From Erysipelotrichaceae bacterium (GTDB taxonomy: Bacteria > Bacillota_I > Bacilli_A > Erysipelotrichales > Erysipelotrichaceae): DNA of 64,000 nt. Shown here piece after piece: positions 16,483-24,113 of this stretch. How positions within the stretch are numbered: position 1 is the stretch's first letter; each line of letters opens with the position of its first letter. The stretch lies in contig JAISTR010000036.1 in assembly GCA_031272515.1 (NCBI GenBank), positions 1 through 64,000 of the forward strand, given 5' to 3'. A program made the position numbers and the translations under genes. Below the pieces are notes generated by a model, which was not told the origin of the DNA, did not search any database, and saw nothing but the letters and a program-made list of their open reading frames with translations.

Positions 16483-17371
16483 ACTGTTACAAGTCCGCAA
16501 TCTGACCCACATCTATCAAAGCGACACCCGCAAGCGCGTCGTCGCCGTCGATGATATCAGCTTTGATATCAAACAGTCAGAAACCTTTGGCCTGGTCGGG
16601 GAATCCGGCTGCGGCAAGACCACGACCGGACGCATGATTGCCCGCTTATTGGATGTTACTTCCGGACAAATCTCTTATGACGGCCAAAACATCCAGACCT
16701 TGAATAAAAAAGAACTTTTGGCCTTCCGCAAAAAAGTACAGATAATCTTTCAGGATCCCTATGCCTCCCTGGACCCGCGCATGAAGGTGCGCGATATCAT
16801 CGCCGAGGGCATCCGCATCCATCATCTGGCGAAAGACAAGCGACAGGAGGAAAGTCAGGTACAGGAGCTGCTGGCGCTGGTAGGCCTGCAGCCGCAGCAT
16901 GCCACCCGGTACCCCCATGAATTCTCCGGCGGTCAGCGTCAGCGCATCGGTATTGCCCGGGCCCTGGCGGTACAGCCGCAGTTTGTGGTCTGCGATGAAC
17001 CGATCTCCGCCCTGGATGTATCCATCCAGGCGCAGATTGTCAATTTGCTCAAGGAGCTGCAGAAGCGCCGGAATCTGACCTATCTGTTTATCGCCCACGA
17101 CCTCTCGATGGTCCACTATATCAGTGACCGGATTGCCGTTATGTATGCCGGAAAACTGGTGGAAATGGGGGACAGCGATGCGGTTTTCCGCAACCCCAAG
17201 CACCCTTATACCCAGAATTTACTGGCTTCCCTGCCTTCCTTAACCCGGCAAAAAGATGCAGTTATTTACCCGCCATATCAGAGTAATCGCACACTTTCCG
17301 GGGATTTTAGTTTACAATTGGTTGAGAAGGACCATTATGTGTACCAAAATGCTGCCGGGCAGCTTTGGTAG
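16475..17371 (+). CDS. oppF: oligopeptide ABC transporter ATPase
   Basis: OppF is the partner ATPase. The 298-residue protein shows Walker [11 protein letters not shown]-loop [11 protein letters not shown], signature FSGGQRQR, Walker [14 protein letters not shown] and AHDLSMV. It is somewhat short at the C-terminus for the family. The start at 16475 is set by AAGGAGGTG 5 nt upstream; a longer in-frame ORF inside oppD is a shadow. The S9 peptidase gene follows after 13 nt, so import and peptide breakdown are probably co-regulated. Confidence 0.95.
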   Translation: MAELLQVRNLTHIYQSDTRKRVVAVDDISFDIKQSETFGLVGESGCGKTTTGRMIARLLDVTSGQISYDGQNIQTLNKKELLAFRKKVQIIFQDPYASLDPRMKVRDIIAEGIRIHHLAKDKRQEESQVQELLALVGLQPQHATRYPHEFSGGQRQRIGIARALAVQPQFVVCDEPISALDVSIQAQIVNLLKELQKRRNLTYLFIAHDLSMVHYISDRIAVMYAGKLVEMGDSDAVFRNPKHPYTQNLLASLPSLTRQKDAVIYPPYQSNRTLSGDFSLQLVEKDHYVYQNAAGQLW

Positions 17372-17384
17372 AAAGGAACTTAAA

Positions 17385-19337
17385 ATGAAAAAGACGCTTA
17401 CGGCAGACTCCTTTACCCTGATAAAGAATCTCACCAATCTGAGTGTAAGCCCGTCTCGTGAGAGTGCGGCCTTTGTTTTGACGGATGCCAGTTTGAAGAA
17501 GGACCGGGGAGTCAGCGTGCTCTACGGCAGTGACGGCTTTAGTGTCTGGCGCATCAGCCCCTTGAATGCCAGCGGCATCTATTGCTTTGAGGATGATGAA
17601 CACCTGCTGTTCTCCCATGCTGCCAGCGCTTCTGAGCGCAAGCAGGCAAAGGAACAGAAGACCTTCATGTACCGCATCGGCCTGCGCGAGAAACACGCGC
17701 ACCTGGCCTTTGTGCTGCCGGTGAACATCACGAAAATCGAGCGCATTGAAAACGGCCGCTATCTGCTTTGCGCGCCGCTCAACGACGCCCTGCGCGAACT
17801 CTTGCATGCCAGCGACCGCAAGCAGTGCTTAAAGGCAGACAAGAGCGGGGACTATGAAGAATTCGATGAGCTGCCGTTCTATGGGGATGGCAAAGGCTGG
17901 CTCAATGGCAAAAAGGACAGCCTGATCCTGTATGATGAAAACAGTAAAACCCTGACCGAGATCAACCGTCCAAACTTTGCGGTCAACGCCCACAAGCTCA
18001 GCCGGGACCACCGCATTGTCTACTACAGCGGCCAGGACTTCAGCCATGGCATCAAGCGCAAAAACGATACCCTGATTGGCTATGACTTACAGGAAGGCAA
18101 AGAGATTTTGCATCTGCGTGATCCGGAACTGACGATCTCAGCGATTGAAACCTCAAGCGACAAGCTCTATGTATTGGCCAGCGATGAGAAGACCTGGGGC
18201 TATGGCGAGCTTCCCTATCTGTTTGAAGTAGATGCGGATGGCCTGAAGCAATTGGCGAAGATCAGCTTTGACCCCGTGCGCATGGGCAACATCGATTTTG
18301 ACAATCAGCCGGATTTGACCATCCTGGGTGCCTTTGGCATCAGCAGTCACCTCTACCGCTATAAAAACGGCATTCTGGAGGAATTCTATCAGTTCGGTGG
18401 GGATATCAGTGAAATTGCGACCATGAAGGATTGTTTTTTGTGGATTGGTGCCAGGGAGAATGAACTGGCGGAGCTGCATGTACTAAAAAACAGCCGCAAG
18501 GGCTTGCGCAAGATCTCCCGCTTTAACCGGACTTTGAACCATATGTTTCATGTCAGTGATGCCAACCATTTCAGTTATGCCCATGACTCTTTGATCTTTG
18601 ACGGCTGGGTGATGAAACCAGTCAATTACCAGCCTGATAAAAAGTATCCAGGCATCCTGCAGATCCATGGCGGGCCGCGGGGTGCTTATTCCGGGGTCTA
18701 CCGCTACGATGCCCAGCTGTTGGCGAATCAGGGCTACTTCGTGTTCTTTACCAACCCCCGGGGTTCATCCCGGCGCGGCAACGAATTTGCGGATGTGCGT
18801 CACCAGATGGGCTACATCGACTATCAGGATTTGATGCACTTCACCGATGAGGTGCTTAAACGCTACCCGGCTCTGGATTCTGAGCGTCTGGGGGTTACCG
18901 GCATCTCCTATGGCGGTTATATGACCAACTGGATTATCAGCCATACCGAACGCTTTGCGGCAGCCATCAGTGAAAACGGGGTTTCCAACTGGATTTCCCA
19001 GGGTTCGCTGTCGGATATCAGCTATGATTATGTGGAATTTCTGGCTGGTGATCCCATCAAGGAAACCCGCACAGTCTGGAACCAGTCCCCGCTGAAATTT
19101 GCGGAGTTCGTAAAAACACCGACACTGTTTATCCATTCCGACAACGATTTCCGCTGTCCTTTGGCGGAGGGCCTGCAATTCTTCACCCGGCTGAAAGTGC
19201 TGGGAGTGGATGTGAAGTTCCTCTTGTTTAAAGGCGACAGCCACGGGGTGTCACGGCTGGCCAAACCGACCAAGCGCTACCACCGCTTCAGCCGGATTCT
19301 GGCTTATTTTGATGAGTATTTAAAACCGAAAGAATAA
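17385..19337 (+). CDS. S9-family prolyl oligopeptidase / acylaminoacyl-peptidase-like
   Basis: A 650-residue cytoplasmic serine peptidase of clan SC, family S9. The N-terminal two-thirds should form a beta-propeller that admits only short peptides; the C-terminal hydrolase domain (about 400-650) has the nucleophile in GISYGGYM, the Asp in HSDNDFRCP and the His in GDSHGVSR. The start at 17385 has GAAAGGAACTT upstream. Placed last in the Met-T-box opp operon, it probably degrades imported peptides; that role is inference from context. No terminator is obvious on the plus strand other than the shared palindrome at 19398-19420. Confidence 0.93.
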   Translation: MKKTLTADSFTLIKNLTNLSVSPSRESAAFVLTDASLKKDRGVSVLYGSDGFSVWRISPLNASGIYCFEDDEHLLFSHAASASERKQAKEQKTFMYRIGLREKHAHLAFVLPVNITKIERIENGRYLLCAPLNDALRELLHASDRKQCLKADKSGDYEEFDELPFYGDGKGWLNGKKDSLILYDENSKTLTEINRPNFAVNAHKLSRDHRIVYYSGQDFSHGIKRKNDTLIGYDLQEGKEILHLRDPELTISAIETSSDKLYVLASDEKTWGYGELPYLFEVDADGLKQLAKISFDPVRMGNIDFDNQPDLTILGAFGISSHLYRYKNGILEEFYQFGGDISEIATMKDCFLWIGARENELAELHVLKNSRKGLRKISRFNRTLNHMFHVSDANHFSYAHDSLIFDGWVMKPVNYQPDKKYPGILQIHGGPRGAYSGVYRYDAQLLANQGYFVFFTNPRGSSRRGNEFADVRHQMGYIDYQDLMHFTDEVLKRYPALDSERLGVTGISYGGYMTNWIISHTERFAAAISENGVSNWISQGSLSDISYDYVEFLAGDPIKETRTVWNQSPLKFAEFVKTPTLFIHSDNDFRCPLAEGLQFFTRLKVLGVDVKFLLFKGDSHGVSRLAKPTKRYHRFSRILAYFDEYLKPKE

Positions 19338-19394
19338 AAAACAATAAGATACAGTTAGATGCAAAAGCAGGTTTAAAGGATTATAAAGAATGAA

Positions 19395-20516
19395 TCAGGG
19401 ACCGGTGATAATCACCGGTCCTTGCAGTTCCCGCTCCAGGATCAGCTGGGCAGCCTTGGCGCTAAAGGCGCTGCTATAGGCAACAGCTTCCTGAAAGGCC
19501 AGCCTTCTGTATTGGGGTGGCAAAGCCGCAAAGCAGGTGGCAATCTGCACTTCCTGCTGTTTCAGGTACTTCAGGGCTTTGCGGCCCGTGTCATTGAAAC
19601 CCAAAACCCGGATGAACTGCGGGGCAACCAGTTTTTTTATCTGCTCTTTTTCAATCTGCGCCAAAAGCGCGCAGAGAATGCGCTGAATGCGGCTTCTGGT
19701 ATAGCGCCTGCTGACGCTTTTGTTTAAAAACTCAAAAAGGGTAGGGCAGTGGCGGGCATTGTCAAAGAGGAAGGCTTCAATGCCTTCATCCATTAGAAAT
19801 GATTCAGCCAGGCGCTTGCGGCTCTGATTTAATAGCAGCAGGCGAAGTGTAGGATAGTAGTGTGCAAAAGGATGGATTTCCTGCTTGCTTAACAGCTCTG
19901 CCATCACGGTATAGGGCTGCACATCCTTTTTTTCCCATACCGCCTGCCGGATAGCCAGGGCACTGGCGTTTTCCTTGTTCAAGGAAGGATTCAGGTAGTC
20001 ATTGGTACGCAAAATGGCGATGGGTTTAATCTTAGTATCAGCCAGGGCTTTGAGATAGGAAACCGCCAGGATATCATTGGGAGGCAAAGCTCCGGTCTCT
20101 AAAAACAGGGCACTGGGATAGGACTCTCCCTTGGCTAAAGATTCCTTGATATGGTCGGTCCGGATTGGCAGCCGGGCGATTTCCTGTAGGGCACTAAGGT
20201 CACCGCTTTCACTGCCAAAGACCAGGGAATTGACCTTTGCGAGCGCCAGGATCCGTATGCTACAATCCGCAAACTGCTGGGCGGATTGAATGCAGAAGGG
20301 AAAGGGCAGCTCCAGCACCAAATCGACCCCGTTTTTTAAGGCTGCCCTGGTGCGGCTATACTTGTCGAGGATGGCGGGTTCACCGCGCTGCACGAAATTT
20401 CCCGACATGACGGCGATAATCGCATCCGGATTGGTAAGCTCTCTCGCCTTTTTGAGATGATGGATATGACCGTGGTGGAAGGGATTGTATTCGGTGATGA
20501 CGCCTGTGAGATTCAT
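19395..20516 (-). CDS. tmcAL: tRNA(Met) cytidine acetate ligase
   Basis: TmcAL (formerly YlbM) uses ATP and acetate to make N4-acetylcytidine at the wobble position of elongator tRNA-Met. The 373-residue protein has the nucleotidyltransferase opening GVITEYNPFHHGHIHHL with the HxGH motif, then AVMSGNFVQRGEPA and the C-terminal domain. Its last codons form the perfect palindrome at 19398-19420. Minus-strand start at 20516 lies 57 bp from the divergent hydrolase gene. Confidence 0.93.
   Translation of the reverse strand: MNLTGVITEYNPFHHGHIHHLKKARELTNPDAIIAVMSGNFVQRGEPAILDKYSRTRAALKNGVDLVLELPFPFCIQSAQQFADCSIRILALAKVNSLVFGSESGDLSALQEIARLPIRTDHIKESLAKGESYPSALFLETGALPPNDILAVSYLKALADTKIKPIAILRTNDYLNPSLNKENASALAIRQAVWEKKDVQPYTVMAELLSKQEIHPFAHYYPTLRLLLLNQSRKRLAESFLMDEGIEAFLFDNARHCPTLFEFLNKSVSRRYTRSRIQRILCALLAQIEKEQIKKLVAPQFIRVLGFNDTGRKALKYLKQQEVQIATCFAALPPQYRRLAFQEAVAYSSAFSAKAAQLILERELQGPVIITGP
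19398..19420. repeat. palindrome at the tmcAL 3' end
   Basis: GGACCGGTGA-TAA-TCACCGGTCC has 10-bp perfect arms within the last codons of tmcAL, just before its stop. It lies between convergent genes and could act as a weak bidirectional terminator or 3' stabiliser, though no strong T-run follows on either side. Confidence 0.6.
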
Positions 20517-20545
20517 GAAACAATTTTACCATGGGGCAGTTGATT

Positions 20546-20556
20546 TTGGTATGATT
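20546..20556 (+). promoter_or_regulatory. possible extended -10 for the lipase-like gene
   Basis: TGGTATGAT is an extended -10 about 18 nt before the GTG start; no good -35 is seen in the 57-bp divergent gap. Confidence 0.4.
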
Positions 20557-20573
20557 AGAAAGGAGGTGATCTT

Positions 20574-21494
20574 GTGAAACCCAAACGCATCAGCATCCTT
20601 TCCCGCTATGATCAAAACGAACTGTTTGGTGATCTGTGGCAGGATGATAAGCAAAACAAAGCCCTGGTAGCGGTTTTCCATGGCATGGCGGAGCACCGTT
20701 TCCGCTATTACTGGTTTGCCGAGAAGCTCAACAAAGCCGGATATACGGTACTGCTTTGCGACCAGCGGGGACACGGGGAGAGCGGGCCGATGCGCGGTTA
20801 CTTTGCGAAGGAGAACGGCTGGCTGGTCAATGATGCGGATTTGGCGGATCTGATTGGCAAGGCGAAGGCGATGCTGCCGGAGCAGCCTTTGTTTCTCTTT
20901 GGCCATTCCATGGGTTCCATGAGTGCCCGAACCTATCTCAAGCACCATGAGGCAGAGGTGGAAAAAGTGGTATTAAGCGGCACCCCATCCTACAGCAGTG
21001 CGGTGGGTATGGCCAAGGTGATCGCCCGCATGCAGTCGATGTTTCAAGGGGAAAAGCACTACTCCAAGCTGATTGACAAGCTTGGCTTTGGCAGTCTGAA
21101 TGCCATTATCAAGGATCCGCGTACACCCTTTGACTGGCTGTCACAAAACCAGGAGAATGTGGATGCCTATATTGCGGACAAGGACTGCGGCTTTATCTTT
21201 ACCGTCAGCGGCTACCACAGTTTTCTGGAAGGCATGCAGGATGTATTTCTGCCCGGAGGCTGGAAGGTCGAAAAACCTGACTTGCCGATTGCCTTTTTCT
21301 CAGGGGCGGAAGACCCCTGCAGCAAGCCCAAGGAGGGCTTTGAGAAAGCGGTGCGCTTTCTCAAAGAGCAGGGATATACCAGAGTTTCCAGCAAGCGCTA
21401 TGCAGGCTTGCGCCATGAGATCTTGAATGAAAAGGAGCGCGATGTCGTCGTAAAGGACATCATTCATTATTTGGACAATGACAAAATTAGTTGA
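20574..21494 (+). CDS. alpha/beta hydrolase, monoacylglycerol-lipase type
   Basis: A 306-residue serine hydrolase like lysophospholipases and monoacylglycerol lipases. The nucleophile elbow is GHSMGS (about residue 109), preceded by the family hallmarks VFHGMAEHRFRY and DQRGHGES; the Asp is probably in GAEDPCS and the His in AGLRHEI. No signal peptide. The GTG start is supported by a perfect SD, AAAGGAGGTGATC. The downstream Nudix gene overlaps it by 17 nt, so the pair is co-translated. Confidence 0.9.
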   Translation: MKPKRISILSRYDQNELFGDLWQDDKQNKALVAVFHGMAEHRFRYYWFAEKLNKAGYTVLLCDQRGHGESGPMRGYFAKENGWLVNDADLADLIGKAKAMLPEQPLFLFGHSMGSMSARTYLKHHEAEVEKVVLSGTPSYSSAVGMAKVIARMQSMFQGEKHYSKLIDKLGFGSLNAIIKDPRTPFDWLSQNQENVDAYIADKDCGFIFTVSGYHSFLEGMQDVFLPGGWKVEKPDLPIAFFSGAEDPCSKPKEGFEKAVRFLKEQGYTRVSSKRYAGLRHEILNEKERDVVVKDIIHYLDNDKIS

Positions 21495-22035
21495 GAAGAA
21501 GCTTAGCAGGGAAGAGATTTACGACGGACGCATCATCCATGTATATCAGGATGACATCGAACTGCCCAATGGCAACAAGGCGAAGCGGGAGGTGGTGCAT
21601 CACCCCGGTGGTGTGGCAATTTTGGCTTTGGATGAAAACCTGGAGATCTTTCTGGTAAGACAGTTTCGCTATCCCTATCAGAAGGTCTTGCGGGAAGTTC
21701 CCGCGGGAAAACTGGACGCAAAGGAAGAGCCGGCAGTGGCGGTGCGCCGCGAACTGCGGGAAGAGACCGGAGCAGAGGTGGGAGATCTGTACTACCTGGG
21801 AGAGTTTTATCCTTCCCCGGGTTTCTGTGATGAAATCCTGCATCTGTACTTTGGTTGGGTAACAAGTGTAAGAGAAGCAGAGCCCGATGAGGATGAGTTT
21901 CTGGCAGTACAGAAAATCAGCCTAAAAAAGGCGGTTGAGGAAGTCTTGGATAACAAGTTTGAAGATGGCAAAACGGTTGCCTTGATACTGAAGGTTTGGT
22001 ACTTGTATCAAAATGGGAAACTGCCGCAGATATAA
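21478..22035 (+). CDS. nudF: ADP-ribose pyrophosphatase, Nudix family
   Basis: NudF-type enzymes split ADP-ribose into AMP and ribose 5-phosphate. The 185-residue protein shows the Nudix box as G-x5-E-x7-REL-REETGAE starting at GKLDAKEEP, and the ADPRase-specific PAGK and downstream Pro (YPSPGFCDE, about 15 residues after the box). Length is normal for the family. It shares 17 nt with the upstream hydrolase and ends inside its own terminator. Confidence 0.93.
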   Translation: MTKLVEKKLSREEIYDGRIIHVYQDDIELPNGNKAKREVVHHPGGVAILALDENLEIFLVRQFRYPYQKVLREVPAGKLDAKEEPAVAVRRELREETGAEVGDLYYLGEFYPSPGFCDEILHLYFGWVTSVREAEPDEDEFLAVQKISLKKAVEEVLDNKFEDGKTVALILKVWYLYQNGKLPQI

Positions 22036-22054
22036 TATTGCAACGGCAGTTTTT
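22020..22054 (+). terminator. terminator after nudF
   Basis: ACTGCCG and CGGCAGT arms, with the nudF stop codon inside the 17-nt loop, followed by TTTTT. Confidence 0.8.
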
Positions 22055-22068
22055 AAGCCAAAAAGCGA

Positions 22069-22097
22069 TTGACACTAAAAGCAATCTTTTATAAATT
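22069..22097 (+). promoter_or_regulatory. antisense promoter, copy A
   Basis: TTGACA at 22069-22074, a 17-nt spacer and TAAATT at 22092-22097. The transcript would begin near 22104 and reads antisense to the end of small peptide gene A, reaching AAGGAA...TTCCTTTTTTT at about 22133. Confidence 0.6.
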
Positions 22098-22185
22098 AAG
22101 GAAAGGAACTGGCAATGAGATAGCTATTCCTTTTTTTGGACTGATTCAATTTCCAGCAGATCCAAAGGATTATAAGAAAAATCAT
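22096..22185 (-). CDS. small hydrophobic peptide A (29 aa), toxin-like
   Basis: Reading MIFLIILWICWKL, then a Lys/Arg-rich segment and an 8-residue tail. It is a single membrane-spanning helix with a basic end, as in type I toxins. It aligns with copy B over FL-x-ILWICWKL; across eleven codons six of seven differences are synonymous, so the peptide itself seems conserved. Relative to copy B it lost one A in the Lys run, which shifts it past the copy B stop, and its upstream sequence differs, with only a weak AGG as SD. It may be a decaying or diverged copy. Confidence 0.5.
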   Translation of the reverse strand: MIFLIILWICWKLNQSKKRNSYLIASSFP

Positions 22186-22296
22186 ATATGCCTAAAAACT
22201 ATTTATGACCTATTTTCTGAGGTTTCGCACAGGTTGAAGCACAATAATTGCATGGCTTATTAGATGTTTTTTAAATATATTCAATGTGCTGAATCA

Positions 22297-22325
22297 TTGA
22301 CACAAAGGCGAAACCACCTTAAAAT
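22297..22325 (+). promoter_or_regulatory. antisense promoter, copy B
   Basis: TTGACA at 22297-22302, a 17-nt spacer and TAAAAT at 22320-22325, near consensus. The transcript would start about 22332, run through AAGGAACTGGC and reach TTCCTTTTTTTT at 22359-22370, opposite the Lys codons of peptide B. The resulting RNA would be only about 40 nt unless it reads through. Confidence 0.65.
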
Positions 22326-22331
22326 AAAAGC

Positions 22332-22370
22332 AAGGAACTGGCAAAAACGACACAGCTATTCCTTTTTTTT
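22332..22370. terminator. bidirectional stem shared by toxin-like mRNA and antisense RNA
   Basis: AAGGAA and TTCCTT arms with TTTTTTTT on the plus strand and TTTTATTTT on the minus strand. Copy A has the same layout (about 22101-22134). It could end both convergent transcripts. Confidence 0.5.
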
Positions 22371-22439
22371 GGCCTTATATAACTTCCAACAGATCCAAAG
22401 AATCATCAGGAAATCATACAGACCTAGAAAAAAGTCCAT
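22356..22439 (-). CDS. small hydrophobic peptide B (27 aa), type I toxin-like
   Basis: A 27-residue peptide: MDFFLGLYDF, then LMILWICWKL, then a basic tail YKAKKKE. It has one predicted membrane helix and a charged C-terminus, as in Fst/TxpA/Ldr-type toxins, though I cannot assign it to a named family. An excellent SD (AAAGGAG, 7-nt spacing) precedes the ATG at 22439. A consensus promoter faces it from the other strand, the antisense T-run lies in its Lys codons, and a 12-nt inverted repeat could tie its mRNA ends together. Toxicity is inference; translation is well supported by the SD and by codon-level conservation with copy A. Confidence 0.6.
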   Translation of the reverse strand: MDFFLGLYDFLMILWICWKLYKAKKKE

Positions 22440-22656
22440 TATGGAACTCCTTTCCGGGTAATAGCCAGCCGGGGCAGGGCAGGGTAAGATCCCTATGCTT
22501 CCACCATCCAGTTCCTTGCAAAACCATTAAATCACAAACATAAGGAAAAATATATAAAAACATGAATCAATAAATTACCAATTATTACCAGTCACAGTAG
22601 CTGTACTTTTTCCCTAAAATCGCGCGGTTTTATTTTAATTTCGGTTCTCTAAAATG
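22440..22656. other. AT-rich intergenic region, 5' leader of peptide gene B
   Basis: On the minus strand this holds the putative peptide B leader: an extended -10 TGATTTAAT at about 22525-22533, the GCAAGGAACTGG arm, and a GC-rich segment (CCTGCCCTGCCCCGG, about 22469-22483). On the plus strand nothing coding is seen. Base composition is clearly more AT-rich than the flanking genes. Confidence 0.4.
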
Positions 22657-22662
22657 TATAAT
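22657..22662 (+). promoter_or_regulatory. -10 of the zinc-ribbon membrane gene
   Basis: TGTATAAT at 22655-22662; no convincing -35. Confidence 0.4.
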
Positions 22663-22721
22663 TTGATTAAGGAATGCAAACTGATTACAGATCTATAAAA
22701 GGTTGAAGGGAGGGATTGTTG

Positions 22722-23321
22722 ATGGCAGGGTGTCCGCATTGCGGCAGAGACTTAAATGGATTCGTTGAATTGGGGTCAGTCGGATATCAGCGCGTAAGCA
22801 AGGGCTGCTGTCCGCACTGCGGTAACTATGTCTCCGGTTTGGGTTTTAAGCAGTCTACCAGACCCCGCACAGTTTCGAATCAGGAATATGACGAGAACTC
22901 GAGAAAGTCGCTCGACTATGCACGCAATGATGTATATCTGACAACGCTTGGCAGTCTGGCGATTCTGGTAGTGACCAATCTGAAATGGTGGGGCATTCTG
23001 ATTGCTTTGGTGTATTTGGCAATCTTCTCCTTTATCAGCTGGGCTTACTATGTAGACAATTCTTTTATTTTAAACAGGCGATATACAGAAGCTGACTTGA
23101 AATCACCTTTCTTGCACTGGTTTGTTACTTGTTTAAATCTATTGCTGTGGGCGATTCCTGTACTTACCTTGTTCTCGCAAATAGATACCACCACCGCTTC
23201 GACCGTCCTGCGGGATATTTTCTTGGCTATCATCATCATAGTGACATCCATTCCTCCTCTGGGATTTGCGATGTACTGCCTTGGGGAACTTGTCATCTAT
23301 ATACTTGAACGCATTCTTTAA
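22722..23321 (+). CDS. zinc-ribbon membrane protein, unknown function
   Basis: A 199-residue protein with two CPHCG knuckles (near residues 4-8 and 30-34) that should form an N-terminal zinc ribbon, followed by four hydrophobic helices in two pairs (TLGSLAILVVTNLKWWGILIA, VYLAIFSFISWAYYV, then FVTCLNLLLWAIPVLTLF and a C-terminal one). The ribbon would face the cytoplasm. The start at ATG 22722 has GGGAGGG upstream; TTG codons just before are unlikely. I do not recognise a functional family. It lies next to the AT-rich peptide locus but has its own -10. Confidence 0.75.
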   Translation: MAGCPHCGRDLNGFVELGSVGYQRVSKGCCPHCGNYVSGLGFKQSTRPRTVSNQEYDENSRKSLDYARNDVYLTTLGSLAILVVTNLKWWGILIALVYLAIFSFISWAYYVDNSFILNRRYTEADLKSPFLHWFVTCLNLLLWAIPVLTLFSQIDTTTASTVLRDIFLAIIIIVTSIPPLGFAMYCLGELVIYILERIL

Positions 23322-23354
23322 AGGCGGAAAGCAGGCGACTGTGCTTTGGTCATA

Positions 23355-23384
23355 TTGACTTTGTGCTTTTCTTTAGCATATAAT
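23355..23384 (+). promoter_or_regulatory. promoter of DUF177-rpmF
   Basis: TTGACT at 23355-23360, an 18-nt spacer and TATAAT at 23379-23384. Confidence 0.75.
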
Positions 23385-23414
23385 AAGTAACGCCGACAAA
23401 AAGGTTGTGATTGT

Positions 23415-23918
23415 ATGAAATGGCATCGCAGTGAACTCAATGACCGGCGGGACCGCTCGTTTTCCTTCCAGGAAAACCTCACGTTTTCCCCTGAGGAAAT
23501 CCAGGCGATACCACGCTTGCTGGATTTGAAGGATGTTTGTGTCAGCGGTGTCTGTCATTTCGATCCCAGTCTGCAATTGTTGTCGCTAAGCTACCGGATG
23601 CAGGGCATCATGATTGTACCCTGTGCCATCACCAATGAAGCGGTGGATTATCCCTTTGTCATCGAAGATGAGCTGACCTTCGGCTTTCTGAAAAACCAGG
23701 AGCTGGAACTGGAGGCAATCCAGGGGGATGAAATCGACCTGCGGCCGGTGTTATGGCAATCCATCGCCATGGAAGTACCGCTGAAGGTAGTCAAAGCTGA
23801 TTTGCAAGAGTATCCCAAGGGCGATGGCTGGGAAGTGCTGAAGGAAGAACAACTGACCAGTATCCGGGAACCTGATCCCCGGCTGGCCAAATTAAAAGAA
23901 TTTAAAACCGAAGAATAG
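23415..23918 (+). CDS. DUF177 (YceD-family) protein
   Basis: A 167-residue YceD/DUF177 protein, the family that almost always precedes rpmF and is implicated in 23S rRNA accumulation. Visible features are the conserved Cys-containing pair VCVSGVCHFD and IVPCAITNEAVDYPF, and the acidic middle ending in LRPVLWQSIAMEVPLKV. The rpmF gene begins 12 nt after its stop, which supports the identification. Confidence 0.88.
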   Translation: MKWHRSELNDRRDRSFSFQENLTFSPEEIQAIPRLLDLKDVCVSGVCHFDPSLQLLSLSYRMQGIMIVPCAITNEAVDYPFVIEDELTFGFLKNQELELEAIQGDEIDLRPVLWQSIAMEVPLKVVKADLQEYPKGDGWEVLKEEQLTSIREPDPRLAKLKEFKTEE

Positions 23919-23930
23919 GAGGTTGAAATC

Positions 23931-24089
23931 ATGGCTGTTCAACAACGCAGAGTCTCCAAAACCCGCAAGGCAAAACGCAGAACCCACTACAAGTTACCTT
24001 CGGTAACGCTGGTGAAATGTGAAGCCTGCGGCGAACTGAAACTACCGCATCGCTTGTGCTCCTGCGGTCATTACCGCAGTGAAAAATAA
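23931..24089 (+). CDS. rpmF: 50S ribosomal protein L32
   Basis: L32 is a small zinc-ribbon protein of the large subunit. The 52-residue protein starts MAVQQRRVSKTRKAKRR, continues with THYKLPSV, and has the CEACG...CSCG knuckles that bind zinc (C+ form). AGGAGGTTGAAATC precedes the start. Its last codons make the first arm of the terminator that follows. Confidence 0.96.
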   Translation: MAVQQRRVSKTRKAKRRTHYKLPSVTLVKCEACGELKLPHRLCSCGHYRSEK

Positions 24090-24107
24090 CCGCACTGCGG
24101 TTTTTCT
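24073..24107 (+). terminator. terminator overlapping the rpmF end
   Basis: ACCGCAGT and ACTGCGGT arms with TTTTTC after; the first arm is inside rpmF. Confidence 0.8.
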
Positions 24108-24113
24108 TTTCTC

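Larger units (their letters stand above)
22330..22519. repeat. 12-nt inverted repeat flanking peptide gene B
   Basis: GCAAGGAACTGG at 22330-22341 and CCAGTTCCTTGC at 22508-22519 are perfect reverse complements flanking the ORF. In the minus-strand mRNA the 5' leader could therefore pair with the 3' end, a fold-back arrangement known from type I toxin mRNAs. Confidence 0.8.

Noticed and set aside
22332-22370. Region as a plain bidirectional terminator only
   Set aside because: It does look like a terminator, but the conserved peptide codons, strong SD, antisense promoters and flanking repeat need another explanation.
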